From Vanrija pseudolonga (taxonomy: Eukaryota; Basidiomycota; Tremellomycetes; Trichosporonales; Trichosporonaceae): 64,000 bases of DNA. Location of the stretch: positions 4,278,001 through 4,342,000 of the forward strand of contig NC_085849.1 in NCBI RefSeq assembly GCF_020906515.1, in the 5' to 3' direction. The notes beneath the pieces are model-generated. The model was not told where the DNA came from. It ran no database searches and saw only the letters and a program-made list of their open reading frames with translations. A program made the position numbers and the translations under genes. Shown here in pieces: positions 43,048-54,212 of this stretch. Positions within the stretch are counted from its first letter, which is position 1, and the number at the start of each line of letters is the position of its first letter.

Positions 43048-44403
43048 ATGCAACTTGTTGCCGCCCGCATCATCAGTGTCCCTTCCCGTATGTTCATGAT
43101 CCCAATAGGTGTACCCAGGACCTTCTCGCTCGTCCATATGATTCATTGCCATGTGAACAGCACGGACCGCACGACGCTGGTTACCTGCCTGCGCGTCAAC
43201 AAGGCCGTTCACGAGGCCGCCGGTACGCTCCTCTACCACACGGTCCGGGTAACCGAGGAGGACCTGAGCGGCTTCATCGACGGTGCGGTTGCCATCGGAG
43301 CGGCGCAGCAAGACTCGCCCCACGCGACGCTGTCGGACTCCACCAAGGGGCGGCTGTTGGCCAAGGTGCGCGTCTTCTCCCTCAGCAATCACGGGAACCA
43401 GCTATGCCTCAGGTTCGGGCCGATAGTCGGCGCCCTCCTCACCGGGCTCGACACGTTCCGAGCAGTGTCGGCGGCGTATACCAGCGAGGTGCTGTGGGAG
43501 TTCTGCTGTCGGCCCATGGAGGGCGGCTGCAAGTTCCTCGAGAGCTGCCAGGCACGTAAGCTTGTCGTGCGCAACGTCAGCGCCGAGACCATCATGTTCC
43601 ACTGCTTCGAGGAGCGCGCCGCCGTCGAGGAGATGGTCCTGGTGCTGTCGCCCAATAGAGACCGGTACCTCAACGACTGGACGTTTGCCGAACGCGCGCG
43701 GGCGTATTCCGACGAGCGGCTCAAGATCGTGTTCGACGACAGCTGGGAGACATGGTCGCCGCCTATGCTGTGTATCCACCCCGATCATAACGTGCAGGAG
43801 CATGAGTGCATCAACGACTACCGGGCGTCGTTGCCCGTCCCCACCGAGGGCGACGATGTCTTCATCAGGACGCTGCAGCCATTGCTCGTCACCAAGCCCC
43901 TGTTCGACGACAAGCTCGGCGCCGAGGCTCGCGCCATGACAATCTACGGGTTCGAGACGGTTCCGCTGCGGGACGACTATGGCGACGAGCTCATCGCTGC
44001 CTTCCGACGGTTCTCGGGAGAGGAAGGGTACGAGTCCGACGATGCCGACGAGGCAGAGGAGACAGAAGGCGCCGCGTATGCAGACTTCGGCGACGACTTC
44101 ATCGAAGTCGAGGTCGAAGGTGGCTCGCCAGTCACCTACTTGCCAGACGAGGACGGCAACACCGACTACGTCCCGTACGACCCCGTGACCGACCCAAACA
44201 ACCTCAAGCAGGACCAGCTGACCCAGCTGGTGATGGACGAGGTCCTCACAGGGTCATTGACAGCCGCGCGCAAGTCCAAGGTGTTGGTCCAGCTTCCGCC
44301 CACCGACAAGGTCAAGTTTAGGACGATGGACGAGTACGCACGGCTTGATCCCGCCGAGCGGCGGTATGAGCTCGACGACGGTCCCGACTCGTTCTTTGCA
44401 TAG
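43048..44403 (+). CDS. FBL-B F-box-like protein (member B3), no start-codon intron
   Basis: The single-exon reading from ATG 43048 gives 451 residues. The ATG is in the family context (CTCACA ATG) but is followed by CAACTT, not GT, so no intron can follow it. The F-box-like block is degenerate at its start (FSLVHMIHCHVNSTDRTTLVTCLRVNKAVHEAAGTLLYHTVRV). The rest is normal: LLAKVRVFSLSNHG, CKFLESCQARKLVVRNV, DDSWETW, TIYGFETVPL, and FRTMDEYARLDPAERRYELDDGPDSFFA. It has extra acidic loops (SDDADEAEETEG, FIEVEVEGG) making it the longest FBL-B protein. The start lies 17 bp behind B2, so it has no promoter of its own size. It may be a 5'-truncated, translated copy. Confidence 0.68.
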   Translation: MQLVAARIISVPSRMFMIPIGVPRTFSLVHMIHCHVNSTDRTTLVTCLRVNKAVHEAAGTLLYHTVRVTEEDLSGFIDGAVAIGAAQQDSPHATLSDSTKGRLLAKVRVFSLSNHGNQLCLRFGPIVGALLTGLDTFRAVSAAYTSEVLWEFCCRPMEGGCKFLESCQARKLVVRNVSAETIMFHCFEERAAVEEMVLVLSPNRDRYLNDWTFAERARAYSDERLKIVFDDSWETWSPPMLCIHPDHNVQEHECINDYRASLPVPTEGDDVFIRTLQPLLVTKPLFDDKLGAEARAMTIYGFETVPLRDDYGDELIAAFRRFSGEEGYESDDADEAEETEGAAYADFGDDFIEVEVEGGSPVTYLPDEDGNTDYVPYDPVTDPNNLKQDQLTQLVMDEVLTGSLTAARKSKVLVQLPPTDKVKFRTMDEYARLDPAERRYELDDGPDSFFA

Positions 44404-44654
44404 GATCGGTGGACCAGCAGCTTGAGGAGGTGCCTTGGGGGATGCATGTGCTGTCATAATTGCTTGCGGGCTTGTGTGTGCGGGCTCTGGGACGATGGCG
44501 CGCGGTTACAGTATGTGTCGCGGCGTGTGGGGGGATGCAGGGATGGCGAGTCGCCACCCAAACAATTGCGCCCTCTCGACCAACTTCACTCCCACCACAT
44601 ATTCCAACTTTCAACTCCTTTCAGTCCACCAACATAACCGAGATCAACACGACC

Positions 44655-45925
44655 ATGGTGAGGCCACCCAAGCACAACACGTACCCAAGGCACAAGGCCA
44701 CCGATGCGCTGGAAGGCTTCACGGCCGGGCGTCTCGTCCTCCACTGCCCACACATCATCGACTCCATCCTTCTCTCCACCGACCGCGCGACGCTGGTCAC
44801 CTGCCTGAGGGTCAACAAGGAGCTGCATCAAGTCGCTGGGTCGCTCCTCTACCACACTGTTCGGCTTCGCCATGAACAAATCGAGGACTTCTTCGAGGGC
44901 GCTGCGGACGTGCGCTTGTCCGACTTCGACTGCATCCCTCGCCCGGACTCCATCAAGGCTCGTCTGCTCTCCAACCTCCGCGTCCTCTCCCTCGGCTCTC
45001 ACGACGCTACTCTGGGCATACTGTATGCCGAGGCATCATCTGCTCTCCTCACCGGTCTTGAGATACTGCGTGTAGTCCCTACACCTCTTGACACCTACGA
45101 CCTCCATCACTTCTGCAACTACCCCAGCGACGACAGTCGCTGCCGCTTTCTTGAGCTCCTGCGACCTCGAAAACTGGTGATTCGTAACGTTGACGGTCTC
45201 CCTCAGGGAGAAAGTGTCTTCAACAACCGAGCCCCCGTTGAGGAGATCGTCTGGGTGCTTTCCCCGCACCTCACGCGTTTCATCGAGAAGAAGTGTTTCG
45301 CCGAGCGAACGGACGGCTATGAAGAGAAACTGAAGGTCCTCTTTGACCACAGTTGGGAGACATGGGTTGTCCCGAACAACTGCCACCGGTGTCGCCCAGG
45401 TCAAATGGAATGGCATAAGTGCCACAGGGAGTATGAAGCTGCCCCTGCGTTGGACTACGACGACCGTCTCACTCCCCACAATCTCGTTCGGACCCTGTTC
45501 GGCAGCGAAGTCGGCCCCAGTGCACGCGAGGCGAACATTTATGGTCTCGAAATCGTCGAGTTCAAGGAGGAGGCCTGTTATCTGGTCGAGACCTTCCTGC
45601 AGCTGTCCGACTACGACATAGACGCCTACTCTGACTATTCAGACGTCTTCACGCAAGAGCAGCTGAGGAGGATCGCGATAGACGAAATTCTCACCGGTTC
45701 AATAACCGTTTCACAAGCCGCTGGTGTCCTCCTCGAGCTCCCACCCGCCGACAATGTCACCTTCAAGACCCTCGACGAGTACGCGAGTGGTCATCCCTCA
45801 GAGCGTCTGTATGAGCTTGATGATGGCCTCGACGAGATGTTTGACCAGGAGGTGAGTGCGCCTAGCTCGAGGTTGGCGGGGCAATGGCGGCAGTGTCGAG
45901 CAAACGCTGACACTGGCAGAGCTAG
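44655..45925 (+). CDS. FBL-B F-box-like protein (member B4)
   Basis: Exons 44655-45851 and 45920-45925 encode 400 residues. ATG 44655 (CGACC ATG GTGAGG) still shows a GT after ATG, but the following 39 nt lack a good branch site and are in frame. They are treated here as coding (VRPPKHNTYPRHK), an apparent conversion of the family intron to exon. The C-terminal intron 45852-45919 (GTGAGT...CTGAC...GGCAG) places a stop two codons after DEMFDQE; unspliced it would run to 46052. Family blocks: LHCPHIIDSILLSTDRATLVTCLRVNKELHQVAGSLLYHTVRL, RVLSLGSHD, LRVVPTPLDTYDLHHFC, RKLVIRNVD, DHSWETW, NIYGLEIVEF, FKTLDEYASGHPSERLYELDDGLDEMF. Paired cysteines CHRC and HKCH lie at about 250-265. Confidence 0.8.
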
Positions 45926-46214
45926 ACGCCGACGCCCACGCCATATCTCCGCCTGTTCCCGGGGAGAAGGGGTACGAGCTCTATGGTGCACGCGTTGGTT
46001 TGGGGGGCGACGTGTAGATGGCTTTGCATGCGTATGTGTGGAGGAAGAGTAGTCCTTGTAAGGTTGCGATGTCATGAAATTCCGGTGGTGCACTTCTGGG
46101 CGGGTGGCGAAATGGAGGTCCGTGCGCGACGGGAAACACGACACGACGCGAATCCAAACATTTCTCTCTTTCAACATCCTTCATTCCACATCAACAACAA
46201 CCAACCAGTTCACA

Positions 46215-47461
46215 ATGGTACGTCCCCTCCCAAGTTCCAAGCGCATACTCACGCAACCCAGCCCACGTACACGCCCGGGGCGACCCATCCGCCTGCGCAC
46301 CTCATCCTCAACAGCCCACACCTTGTCGACGCAATATTCGACTCCGTGGACCGGCCTTATCTCGTCCTCTGTATGAGGGTCAACAAGCACGTGCACAACA
46401 TTGCCGGCGCGCGCCTGTACCACACTGTACGTCTCGACCGCGACGCCATTGTGCCCTTCTTCCTCGGCGCCGTCGACCTCCACGACCACGACGACGGGTG
46501 GGGGCACCTCGACTGTGATTGGTGTGGCAGCCCCGGTGGAGGCGCGCAGCTGTGCGCCAACCCACTGTCGAGGAAGGGGCTGCTACTCTCGCAAGTCCGC
46601 GTGCTTTCCCTTGGGTCGCATGACCAATACTTCTGCGACGAGTGGGGCCCGATCGCTGGCGAGCTCCTCACCGCTGTCGACACCCTTCGGCTTGTGCCAG
46701 CCCCCGTGACCACGGTTGTTCTTCAGCCGTTCTGCGCATCTTCACCCGCGTACGAGGAGTGCCACTTTTTAGCGAACCTTAGGACGGTTCGCAAGGTCGT
46801 GATGCGCAACATCGACCAGCACAATCGCGGACTCGGCTTTCTCACCAGCTCAGCTCTCGCCTCCGTCAAGGAGTTGGTCCTGGTGCTCCCTACCGACCCT
46901 CACAGGTCCATCGGCTGTGAAATCTTTGCCAACAATGCCACGGACTATCGCCGAGAGATGGAGCTCAAGTTTGTGTTCCATGGCACCTGGGAGACTTGGA
47001 GATCTCCTCCAGCTTGCTGCCATCCCCCGAAGGATCCATCATCATATGTCAACCATTACTGCTTCGGCTCCTACCAAGCCGTCGTTAACGGTTCCTTCCG
47101 CCCCCTCTACCCCTTCAGTGAGATTATCAGCCCTCTCTTCGGTGATTTTAGGGGCCCCGAGTTGCACACCGCGACTCTTTATGGTCTTGAGTGCGTTCGG
47201 CTCGGCGATGAGGAGGATTTTACATGGGCATGTAGGAAGGGAATCAGCCTCCACCAGATGGTGATCGACGAAGTTCTCACTGGGTCATACACTGTCTGGG
47301 ATGCCTTGGGCACGGGAGACTGGGACGACTTCGTTATGCTCCCGATCTCCGCCGAGGGCGTCTTCTTCAGGACGCTCGCCGAGTACGCCTCGCTCAACCA
47401 GAAGGAGAGGATGTATGAGCTCCACGATGGGCTCGACGAGGTCCCCGACAGCGCTCAGTGA
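46215..47461 (+). CDS. FBL-B F-box-like protein (member B5), start-codon exon
   Basis: ATG (46215-46217) is joined to 46262-47461 across a 44-nt intron (GTACGT...CCCAG), giving 400 residues. The box is LILNSPHLVDAIFDSVDRPYLVLCMRVNKHVHNIAGARLYHTVRL. It carries a Cys/His loop shared with B6 and B7 (DCDWCGSPGGGAQLCAN, about residues 87-105) and a second pair in the CCHPP...NHYCFGSYQ region. This suggests a metal site in this subgroup. Other blocks are VRVLSLGSHD, VDTLRLVPAPV, CHFLANLRTVRKVVMRNID, FVFHGTWETW, TLYGLECVRL and FRTLAEYASLNQKERMYELHDGLDE. It is the best reference for the damaged B6. Confidence 0.82.
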
Positions 47462-47671
47462 GGCCTGGCATGTATGCACAGATGTGTGCGTGTTGATAGC
47501 GATGATGTATGTAGAGATGTGTCAAGTTCAGGAGAAGTGGCTGTGCTGGGTGTGGATCTGCGTCGCTTCCAATGTGAGACCTGTGCGAGCCGCGCGAGGC
47601 CACCCAAAACAACACGATTCACTTTGTCCACTTTCCAACTTGGTCACTCCACTTCTCACACAAAAGTCAAC

Positions 47672-48828
47672 ATGGTATGTCTGCACGCACATGTCACCAT
47701 GCCAAACTCACATCCAACGAGTCATCAAACGTGCACGACGAGCCCAGCACACCAGCCCAACTCCTCCTCAACCTGCCGCACTTGTATGCGCGTCAACAAG
47801 TTCCTGCACGACACCGCGGGCGCGTACCTCTACCACACCGTCCGCCTCGATCACACACTCTTCGGTCCGTTCTTCCTGGGCGCCCTCAAGCTCCACAACC
47901 AGCTCTCGCACTGCGACTGGTGCGACGGTGAGGGCGGGGGCACTCTGGCTTGTGCCAATTCCAAGTCGCGCAAGGCCCAACTCCTTAGCCATGTACGCGT
48001 TCTCTCGATTGGCTCGCACACCAGAAAGAGCTGCCATGAGTATGGAGAGCTGGCTGGCGCCCTCCTCACCCACCTGCGCACTCTCCGCATCGTTCCCACC
48101 CCCGCCAGCCTCTTCTCCCTCGAGCGCTACTGCGACGACTCCCTCTCGCGTCACGGATGTGCATTCATCTACCACATCGAGGCCATGAAGATCATCCTGC
48201 GCAACATGGACGAGCACCAAACCATGTACAGCGTCTTCAGGTGGAAGACCCTGCAGGCGCACCAGGAGATCGTGCTGGTGCTGCCGACCGACGCCCGCCG
48301 GTTTGACGGCAGCAACTTCTTCTTGCGCGGGGACATGGAAGACTCAACTGCGAGCCGCAGGTATCTCTTCCACGACAGCTCCCGGAGTCGTGGAAGGAGT
48401 TCTCGACATGCTGTACCGACCCCGACTGCATCGCCAGGCGACGCGGACGCCTATGTTCCGGCGCCTATCACGCAACCGTCCCCACCAAGAAACATCGTTG
48501 CCTCACTCCCGATGGCATTGTAGACAGGCTCTTCATTACTCGACGCGGCACAGTGAAACACAAGACGACCATCCACGGCCTCGAGTCCGTCACCCTCTCC
48601 AAGCTCAGCAACGGCAAGCTGTATACCCCGTACGCTTTCCAGAACGAGCTCCAGCAGCAGGTCAAGGACAAGGTCTTTGCTCTGACTGTGGCGCGCGAGG
48701 AGCCGACAGACCCGGTCCTGTCCGCAAAGACGCTGGTCACCTTCAAGACTCTCGATGATTATGCCGCCATGAATTCCTCTCAGCGGGCTTACGAGCTCGA
48801 CGACGGCCTCGATGAAAGATTCGCATAG
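47672..48828 (+). pseudogene. FBL-B remnant (member B6) with a deletion and a frameshift
   Basis: ATG 47672 is followed at once by GTATGT, as in the whole members. After LLLNLPHL the sequence jumps to TCMRVNKFLHDTAGAYLYHTVRL. Compared with B5, about 47 nt coding the middle of the F-box-like block (VDAIFDSVDRPYLVL) are gone, with a frame change. Splicing to a later acceptor (CACCAG, before 47758) could still make a frame without the first half of the box. Near 48375 a second frame change splits FHDSS from the rest (SWKEFSTCCTDPDC ... TIHGLESVTL, FKTLDDYAAMNSSQRAYELDDGLDERFA). The Cys loop CDWCDGEGGGTLACAN is kept. Likely a recent pseudogene of the B5/B7 subgroup. Confidence 0.78.
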
Positions 48829-49148
48829 CACGCTCGACCCGTTTGATGCGACGCGCTAGTCGTCATATGCAGGAGAAGCAACGCCGCTATAGATTCTGAC
48901 GAGTTACCTGTATAAACGTCCTTTGTTTAGACTGTGATTATGCATGCAGAGCAATGATGCCCTGTGACTTGATGCGTGTGACGGTGCAAAACACAATGAC
49001 GCCGCCCCTCGAGGAGTCATGGTGACGCGCCGCAGATCACTTTTCTCCTTCCTTTCTTCACCTCTCGCCTCAACAACACTCACACCCACCATTGTTCAAG
49101 ACTCACTGCTTCGCCACCAACCCCTCGCACATCGGGTGGCGACACACA
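48829..49148. other. intergenic between B6 and B7
   Basis: About 320 bp with a pyrimidine/A-rich leader before B7 (CTCGCCTCAACAACACTC). Nothing else was seen. Confidence 0.4.
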
Positions 49149-50377
49149 ATGGTAGGAATTTCGGCGTCTCCAACCAGGCGCACCTCCGCCCCCCACTGAC
49201 CACCATCCACCAGTCGCGAGCGCCGACCGCCGGCCCAGCCCCGGCACTCATCATCCTCAACTCTCCGCATCTCGTCGACGCAATCTTCGCCTCTGTTGAC
49301 CGTGCGGGTCTTGTCACTTGCCTCAGGGTGTGCACAAAGTTCTTCCTCGCCGCTGCTCCAATCCTTTACGACGTCGTGCGACTCGATAAGGATCGTATCG
49401 GCCCCTTCTTCTCGGGTGCAATCCAGATTCACGACCAGTCGTCAAACTGCCGTTGGTGTGGAGGACGGCCCGGGGGCAAGCTCACCTGCGCCAACACACG
49501 ATGCCTGAAGGCCCGACTCCTCGCTCGGGTCCGTGTACTGTCCTTGGGATCGCACGACAGCCGTGACTGCGATGGCTACGGAGAGTTCTCCTCAGCCCTT
49601 CTGACTGGTATCGAGACGCTTCGCATCGTGCCTACTCCATTGGACACGTTCGACCTCGACAGATTTTGCCAATGTCGACGGCACGGCGATGAGGGATGTC
49701 GATTCCTCGAGAGCAGCCTGGCACGGAAGGTGGTCGTGCGCAACACGGATAGCGGCACTTACATGCTGGCGTTTTTCGACCTCCGACACATGTCGAATCT
49801 CGAAGAGCTCGTCTTTGTTCTCCCGTCGATCTCTCTGCGCTTTCCAACACCCTCCTCGTTCTACAAGCACCATTCAAAGTATGCCAAGGGCGCAAGTGTC
49901 AAGTTTGTGTTCGATCACAGCTGGGAGACTTGGACAGAGCCCACGGGCTGTTGCGCAGACCCCAATTCCCTCCCCGGAGGCCATTCATGCTACGGCCCAT
50001 ATCAGCCTGCGATTATGCCCTCTCACGAAGATGACTCCATCGGCACCACTGAGATAGTCCAAAGTCTGTTCGGCTCTCCTCCCAGAGCTCCAGAGTATCC
50101 AGTCACCATCTACGGCCTCGAATCAGTTCAGTTCGGCGAGGAACCATTCTTTACGATCCCAGACGTGGACGAACAAGAAGCACTCCGGCTTCAGGTGATG
50201 GATGAAATCCAAAATCTCTCCTTGCCTGAGCCTACAACTACTTGGGCCACGAGCTCCCCTGCCCCTGGTGTGAAGGGGTCAATCATTTTCGAGACCATCG
50301 ACGACTACTGGTTTATGCTCGATCCCGATGAACGGAGAGACGAGCTCGATGATGGCTGGGACGACCTGTTCTGGTAG
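49149..50377 (+). CDS. FBL-B F-box-like protein (member B7), start-codon exon
   Basis: ATG (49149-49151) joins 49214-50377 across a 62-nt intron (GTAGGA...CTGAC...CACCAG), giving 388 residues. This acceptor is the one that keeps the family frame. The box reads IILNSPHLVDAIFASVDRAGLVTCLRVCTKFFLAAAPILYDVVRL. The metal-like loop is NCRWCGGRPGGKLTCANTRC and the second pair lies in CCADPNSLPGGHSCYGPYQ. Also present are RVLSLGSHDSRDCDGYGEF, IETLRIVPTPLDTFDLDRFC, CRFLESSLARKVVVRNTD, FVFDHSWETW, TIYGLESVQF, and the C-terminal FETIDDYWFMLDPDERRDELDDGWDDLFW. It closes the B1-B7 half of the array, before the largest gap. Confidence 0.82.
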
Positions 50378-51271
50378 CGCCCTTCTGACGTAGGCGCCAA
50401 TTGTGCACAAGTGGCGGTGAGCAGGCGACGGCGATGGTGCCAAGCTGACTGGCCACCAGATAAGATCAGCCGGCCAATACTGTATGCGCCAGACCATCTG
50501 GCCTGTGGCAAGATCAATCTCTTGCATCACCCACTGCAACCATCACCGTCATCAAGCACGCCTCGTCTCCCTCAAGTTCCAGTGCCATTGTGCCAACCCA
50601 TCTTCCGTTCAACACCATGTCGCCACTTTCGGAAGGGAGTGTTGTGGCACCCGTCGCCTTTGATTCCGCCCAGTCCAAACAACAACACCTGTTTTATGCA
50701 TCACCGTCATCCTGTGATCATTGTCCTCTCCACTGATCAGACCATCATGTATCGCGGTCTCACTGATACGAATGCAGGCCGGTTTGTGGAGGGGCGAGAT
50801 GGACGACGCCGGCGCCGCCGCGACAGGTTCACCTCCGCAACTCATTGTCGTCGAGACCAGCTCGCGCTCAAGAACGAGTTGCGCAATGCTGGCGACCTGC
50901 TGGGAGGTGGGCAACGGCTCCGATATACTGATTGTCCCATCCTGAAGCCCACCGTATGTCTGGCCAACCGCAAAGGTGAGCGCAGGTGGGATGGTCTTCA
51001 TGACGCTGGCCGAAAACATCTTCTGGATGCTGAGGAGCGGCGGTATGGATAGACAGCGGCCGTCATGAGCTATTCATCAACGCTCAGGTCGTGAGGTGGA
51101 AGCTTAGGGGCTCGGGGGATTTCGCTGAGTGAGGTAGGATGCTTTCTCGGGTCTTGCCACATGAGTGGAGTTGACAAGGCCGCTACGCCCCAAGATCGTC
51201 GCGGCACCTTACCACAACGCGTCAACTCAACTCGATTTCACTTCACCTCATCAACCATTCAACAAGTCACA
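50378..51271. other. largest gap inside the FBL-B array
   Basis: About 890 bp between the B1-B7 subgroup and the B8-B11 subgroup. No family blocks were recognised in any frame, so it is either plain promoter DNA or a remnant too decayed to see. TTGACAAGGCC at its right end is listed separately. Confidence 0.4.
51171..51181 (+). promoter_or_regulatory. TTGACAAGGCC motif upstream of B8
   Basis: The 11-base motif lies 101 bp before the B8 ATG. The identical 11 bases occur 105 bp before the B10 ATG. The leaders otherwise differ in much of their sequence, so the motif may be a conserved promoter element. Confidence 0.45.
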
Positions 51272-52441
51272 ATGGTAAGCACTCCCACCATGCACGCCTA
51301 ACACCAGCCCCCACGCTCTCCGACCCAAGTCTCCGCCCCGACGCAGGTCAGCGCCGCGACCATCATCGGCAACTCGCCGCACCTCGTCGACGCCATCATG
51401 GCTCACGCCACCCGCGCGACGCTGGTCACTTGTCTCCGCGTCAGCCGCGACGTGCACAACTCTGCTGGTGCGGCCCTTTACCACACCATTCGTATCCACG
51501 GTCGCATCCTCGACGATCTGCTGGAAGGAGCCAACCTTGAGAAAGGCCTCTACACAAACCCGCCTGGCGAGGCACAGGCCCCGCTCACCGTCCTCAAGAA
51601 TCGTCTTCTCGCCCGCATCCGCGTCCTGTCGATCGGGGAGCACGAGTGGGAGCTGTGTGAACACGAAGTTGATCCTCACATGCTCGACAAATTCAAATTC
51701 TTCATCTGGCTCCTGTTCCGCCATGTGCAAGTCGTGCGCATCGTCCTCCCTCCCCGCGGCTCCGGCCTCGGTAGCCTGTGCCAGCGCTCAGCCCACAAGT
51801 GCGGATTCCTACCGCTCCTCTCCCCCCGCAAGCTCGTCATTCGCAATGTCTCCATTCCCGCCTTCTGCGAGATCAGCAACTACTGGTACCACGTCAATCT
51901 GCCCGAGGTCACCTGGATCCTTCCTCCCGAGCGCCGCGGTGACGCGGAGGCAAGTGTGGACCCGTCCTACTACATTGGATCAACCGTTGCCGCCTCCCCT
52001 AGTGCCAAGATGATCTTCCACGACGAGTGGGAGAGCTGGACTGCGCTGCCGATGGCGAGTGGCCCGATTCCCCGTCGCCCCCTTGGGCCCTACGCTCCAA
52101 CCGATGTCACCGAATTTTGTCACTACACCTGGAGCCACGGACACTGGCCCACCGCGAAGGAGTACGACACTGTGGTGTACGGGCTCGAGACTGTCCACTT
52201 CAGTGCCACCCAGAATGACCGCGTCCTCCGCCACTTCAAGAACCGCTTCCCCTCGCAGCCGCTCACGCCGGGCGGGCTGTGCCAGGTGGTCAAGGATCAG
52301 ATTATGGGACTGCCAGGATCCGAGTGTCATCACAGCTCCAGGATCATGAACCACGCGTACGTGTTCAAGACCCTCGCCGACTACGCGGCGCTCGACCCAG
52401 CCGACACGCGGTTCGAGCTCGACGACGAGTACCGCAGCTAG
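51272..52441 (+). CDS. FBL-B F-box-like protein (member B8), start-codon exon
   Basis: ATG (51272-51274) is joined to 51308-52441 across a 33-nt intron (GTAAGC...CCTAACACCAG), giving 378 residues. A later in-frame acceptor (before 51347) would shorten the protein by 13 residues. The box reads IIGNSPHLVDAIMAHATRATLVTCLRVSRDVHNSAGAALYHTIRIHG. B8-B11 form a second subgroup: they share HATRxTLVxCLRVNxxLHxxAGxxLYHTiRihG, TVRIVLPxxxxGLG-type strands, CDFLPLLSPRK(V/L)V(L/I)RN and a C-terminal YELDDEYR in place of ELDDGLD. Here the end reads FKTLADYAALDPADTRFELDDEYRS. The Cys loop of B5-B7 is absent. Confidence 0.83.
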
Positions 52442-52872
52442 GTTAGGGGTGGTCGCCCTGCGCAAGTGTTGCGAGTCGACCCTTCTGTATATATCCTGTA
52501 GTGGAATACCATTGTGTCTTACCCAGCACCACACACGACACTGGGCCTGTGAAGTGCGCGGATACGATCACGACGAGGTCTCGGATGAGGAGGTGGCAGC
52601 AGTGTGAGGTGAGCACCGCCGCCAAGTTTGGCCCAAATGCTTACTGTGCAGTGCACATATTTCAGATGTAGAATAGAGGTGATAGGTGATGAGACTTCAA
52701 TCCAATCCACGTGCGGGAGGCGTGGAGGGTGTGTGTCGACGGGTGACACGGTGACGGGCGCCAAACTGACCGACGCTGGCCGCCCCGGATGGACGAATTG
52801 ACAATATTAACTACAATTAGACACACTCTCTTTCAACACTCTTCTCCTCTTGTCGACTCATCACCAGACACA
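52442..52872. other. intergenic between B8 and B9
   Basis: About 430 bp; the right end has the A/C-rich leader typical of the family. No gene is supported. Confidence 0.4.
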
Positions 52873-54032
52873 ATGGTAAGCTCACCACCCAGCGGCTCGT
52901 CTGACCCCAGACTACGCATATACCCAATGCCCAGACCACGGCGAAGGACGCCCCGCCCGTCACGCCCCACAGCATACTCGTCAACACGCCATACATCATG
53001 GACACGATCATGCAGCACGCGACGCGCTCGACCCTTATCAGCTGTCTGCGCGTCAACCCCCAGCTTCACGACGCTGCCGGTCACCGACTCTACCGCACTG
53101 TCCGCGTCTACGGCCAACACAAGCTCCGCGGCCTCCTCCTCGGCGCCGAGTGGGAAGAAGGCCTCCAGCACGCCACCCGCTCATCACGCACCCCAGCGCT
53201 CAGTGGCTTCAAGAACCGCCTCCTCACTCGTATTCGCGTCTTATTGGTCGGATGGCACCCTCCGGGCCCGTGCAAGCACGAGGGTAACAAGGCCGAGCGC
53301 CTCAAGCTCCGGGCCACACTTCGTATCCTCCTGCGCAACGTGCACACCGTACGCATTGTGCTCCCCATCAGGGACTGGGGTATGCAGGCGTACAGCGGAC
53401 TCGGCTGCAACAAGGAGACGACACACTGCGACTTTCTGCCGCTCTTGTCGCCCCGCAAGGTCGTCCTCCGCAACGCCAATGGTCCCACGTTCTGCGAGCT
53501 GGCAAGGTACTGGCCGGACCCCGAAATCACGACGCTGGTGTGGATCGTCCCCACCGACTGCGGGACCTCCGACCGCCCTATCCTGCCCACATCTAGCCAC
53601 CGCACCCATGTTCCGTGCCAGGTCCCGTTTGTCCGCGTCGTCTTCCACTCCGAGTGGGAGGTTTTTCCCTCCACACCCACCCCTGTTGCCTCCTCGCACG
53701 ATGCTGAGGACGGCGTCCACTTAGACCGCTTCCACTCTCCCCTGGAGCTCTTCAAGTTCTGCTATTATCTTGAGAAGATCACCAAGCCGCACATTTTTGT
53801 GCTGTATGGAGTTCATACGGTTGAGCTCAGCAGTTTCGTCCAAAGTGAATTACTCACCTGGTTCCCGGACCGCTTTGACTCGTGGTCGTGGAACCCCACC
53901 GTGGAGGACTTGCGCCAACTGGTGATGGAGTCGCTTGACAAGCCATACATCATCAAGTTGCCCCGAGACGCCTATGAGGCACTGAGCGCGGCCGAAACGC
54001 GCTATGAGCTCGACGACGAGTATCACCACTAG
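52873..54032 (+). CDS. FBL-B F-box-like protein (member B9), start-codon exon
   Basis: ATG (52873-52875) joins 52911-54032 across a 35-nt intron (GTAAGC...CTGACCCCAG), giving 374 residues. The box reads ILVNTPYIMDTIMQHATRSTLISCLRVNPQLHDAAGHRLYRTVRVYG. Blocks: FKNRLLTRIRVLLVGWH, VHTVRIVLPIRDWG, CDFLPLLSPRKVVLRNAN, VRVVFHSEWEVF, VLYGVHTVELS, and the C-terminal YEALSAAETRYELDDEYHH. It belongs to the B8-B11 subgroup. Its initiator intron again lies in phase 0 directly after ATG, so the second codon (ACT) is the first base triplet of exon 2. No lesions. Confidence 0.83.
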
Positions 54033-54212
54033 GTTAGTGGGCCTCGTATAACATTCGGACCCTAGGTAGCAACCTGTGATCGACCATTTCCTCTGCATAT
54101 CAATCAGTCATCAGGGCGACGTTGCAGGGCCTCCTGCATATGCAACGGTATGCAGCCTCTGCATGGCCTTGGTGGACCGCGGTGGGGATGGCAGGAGCCA
54201 CGTTAGAGGGGT

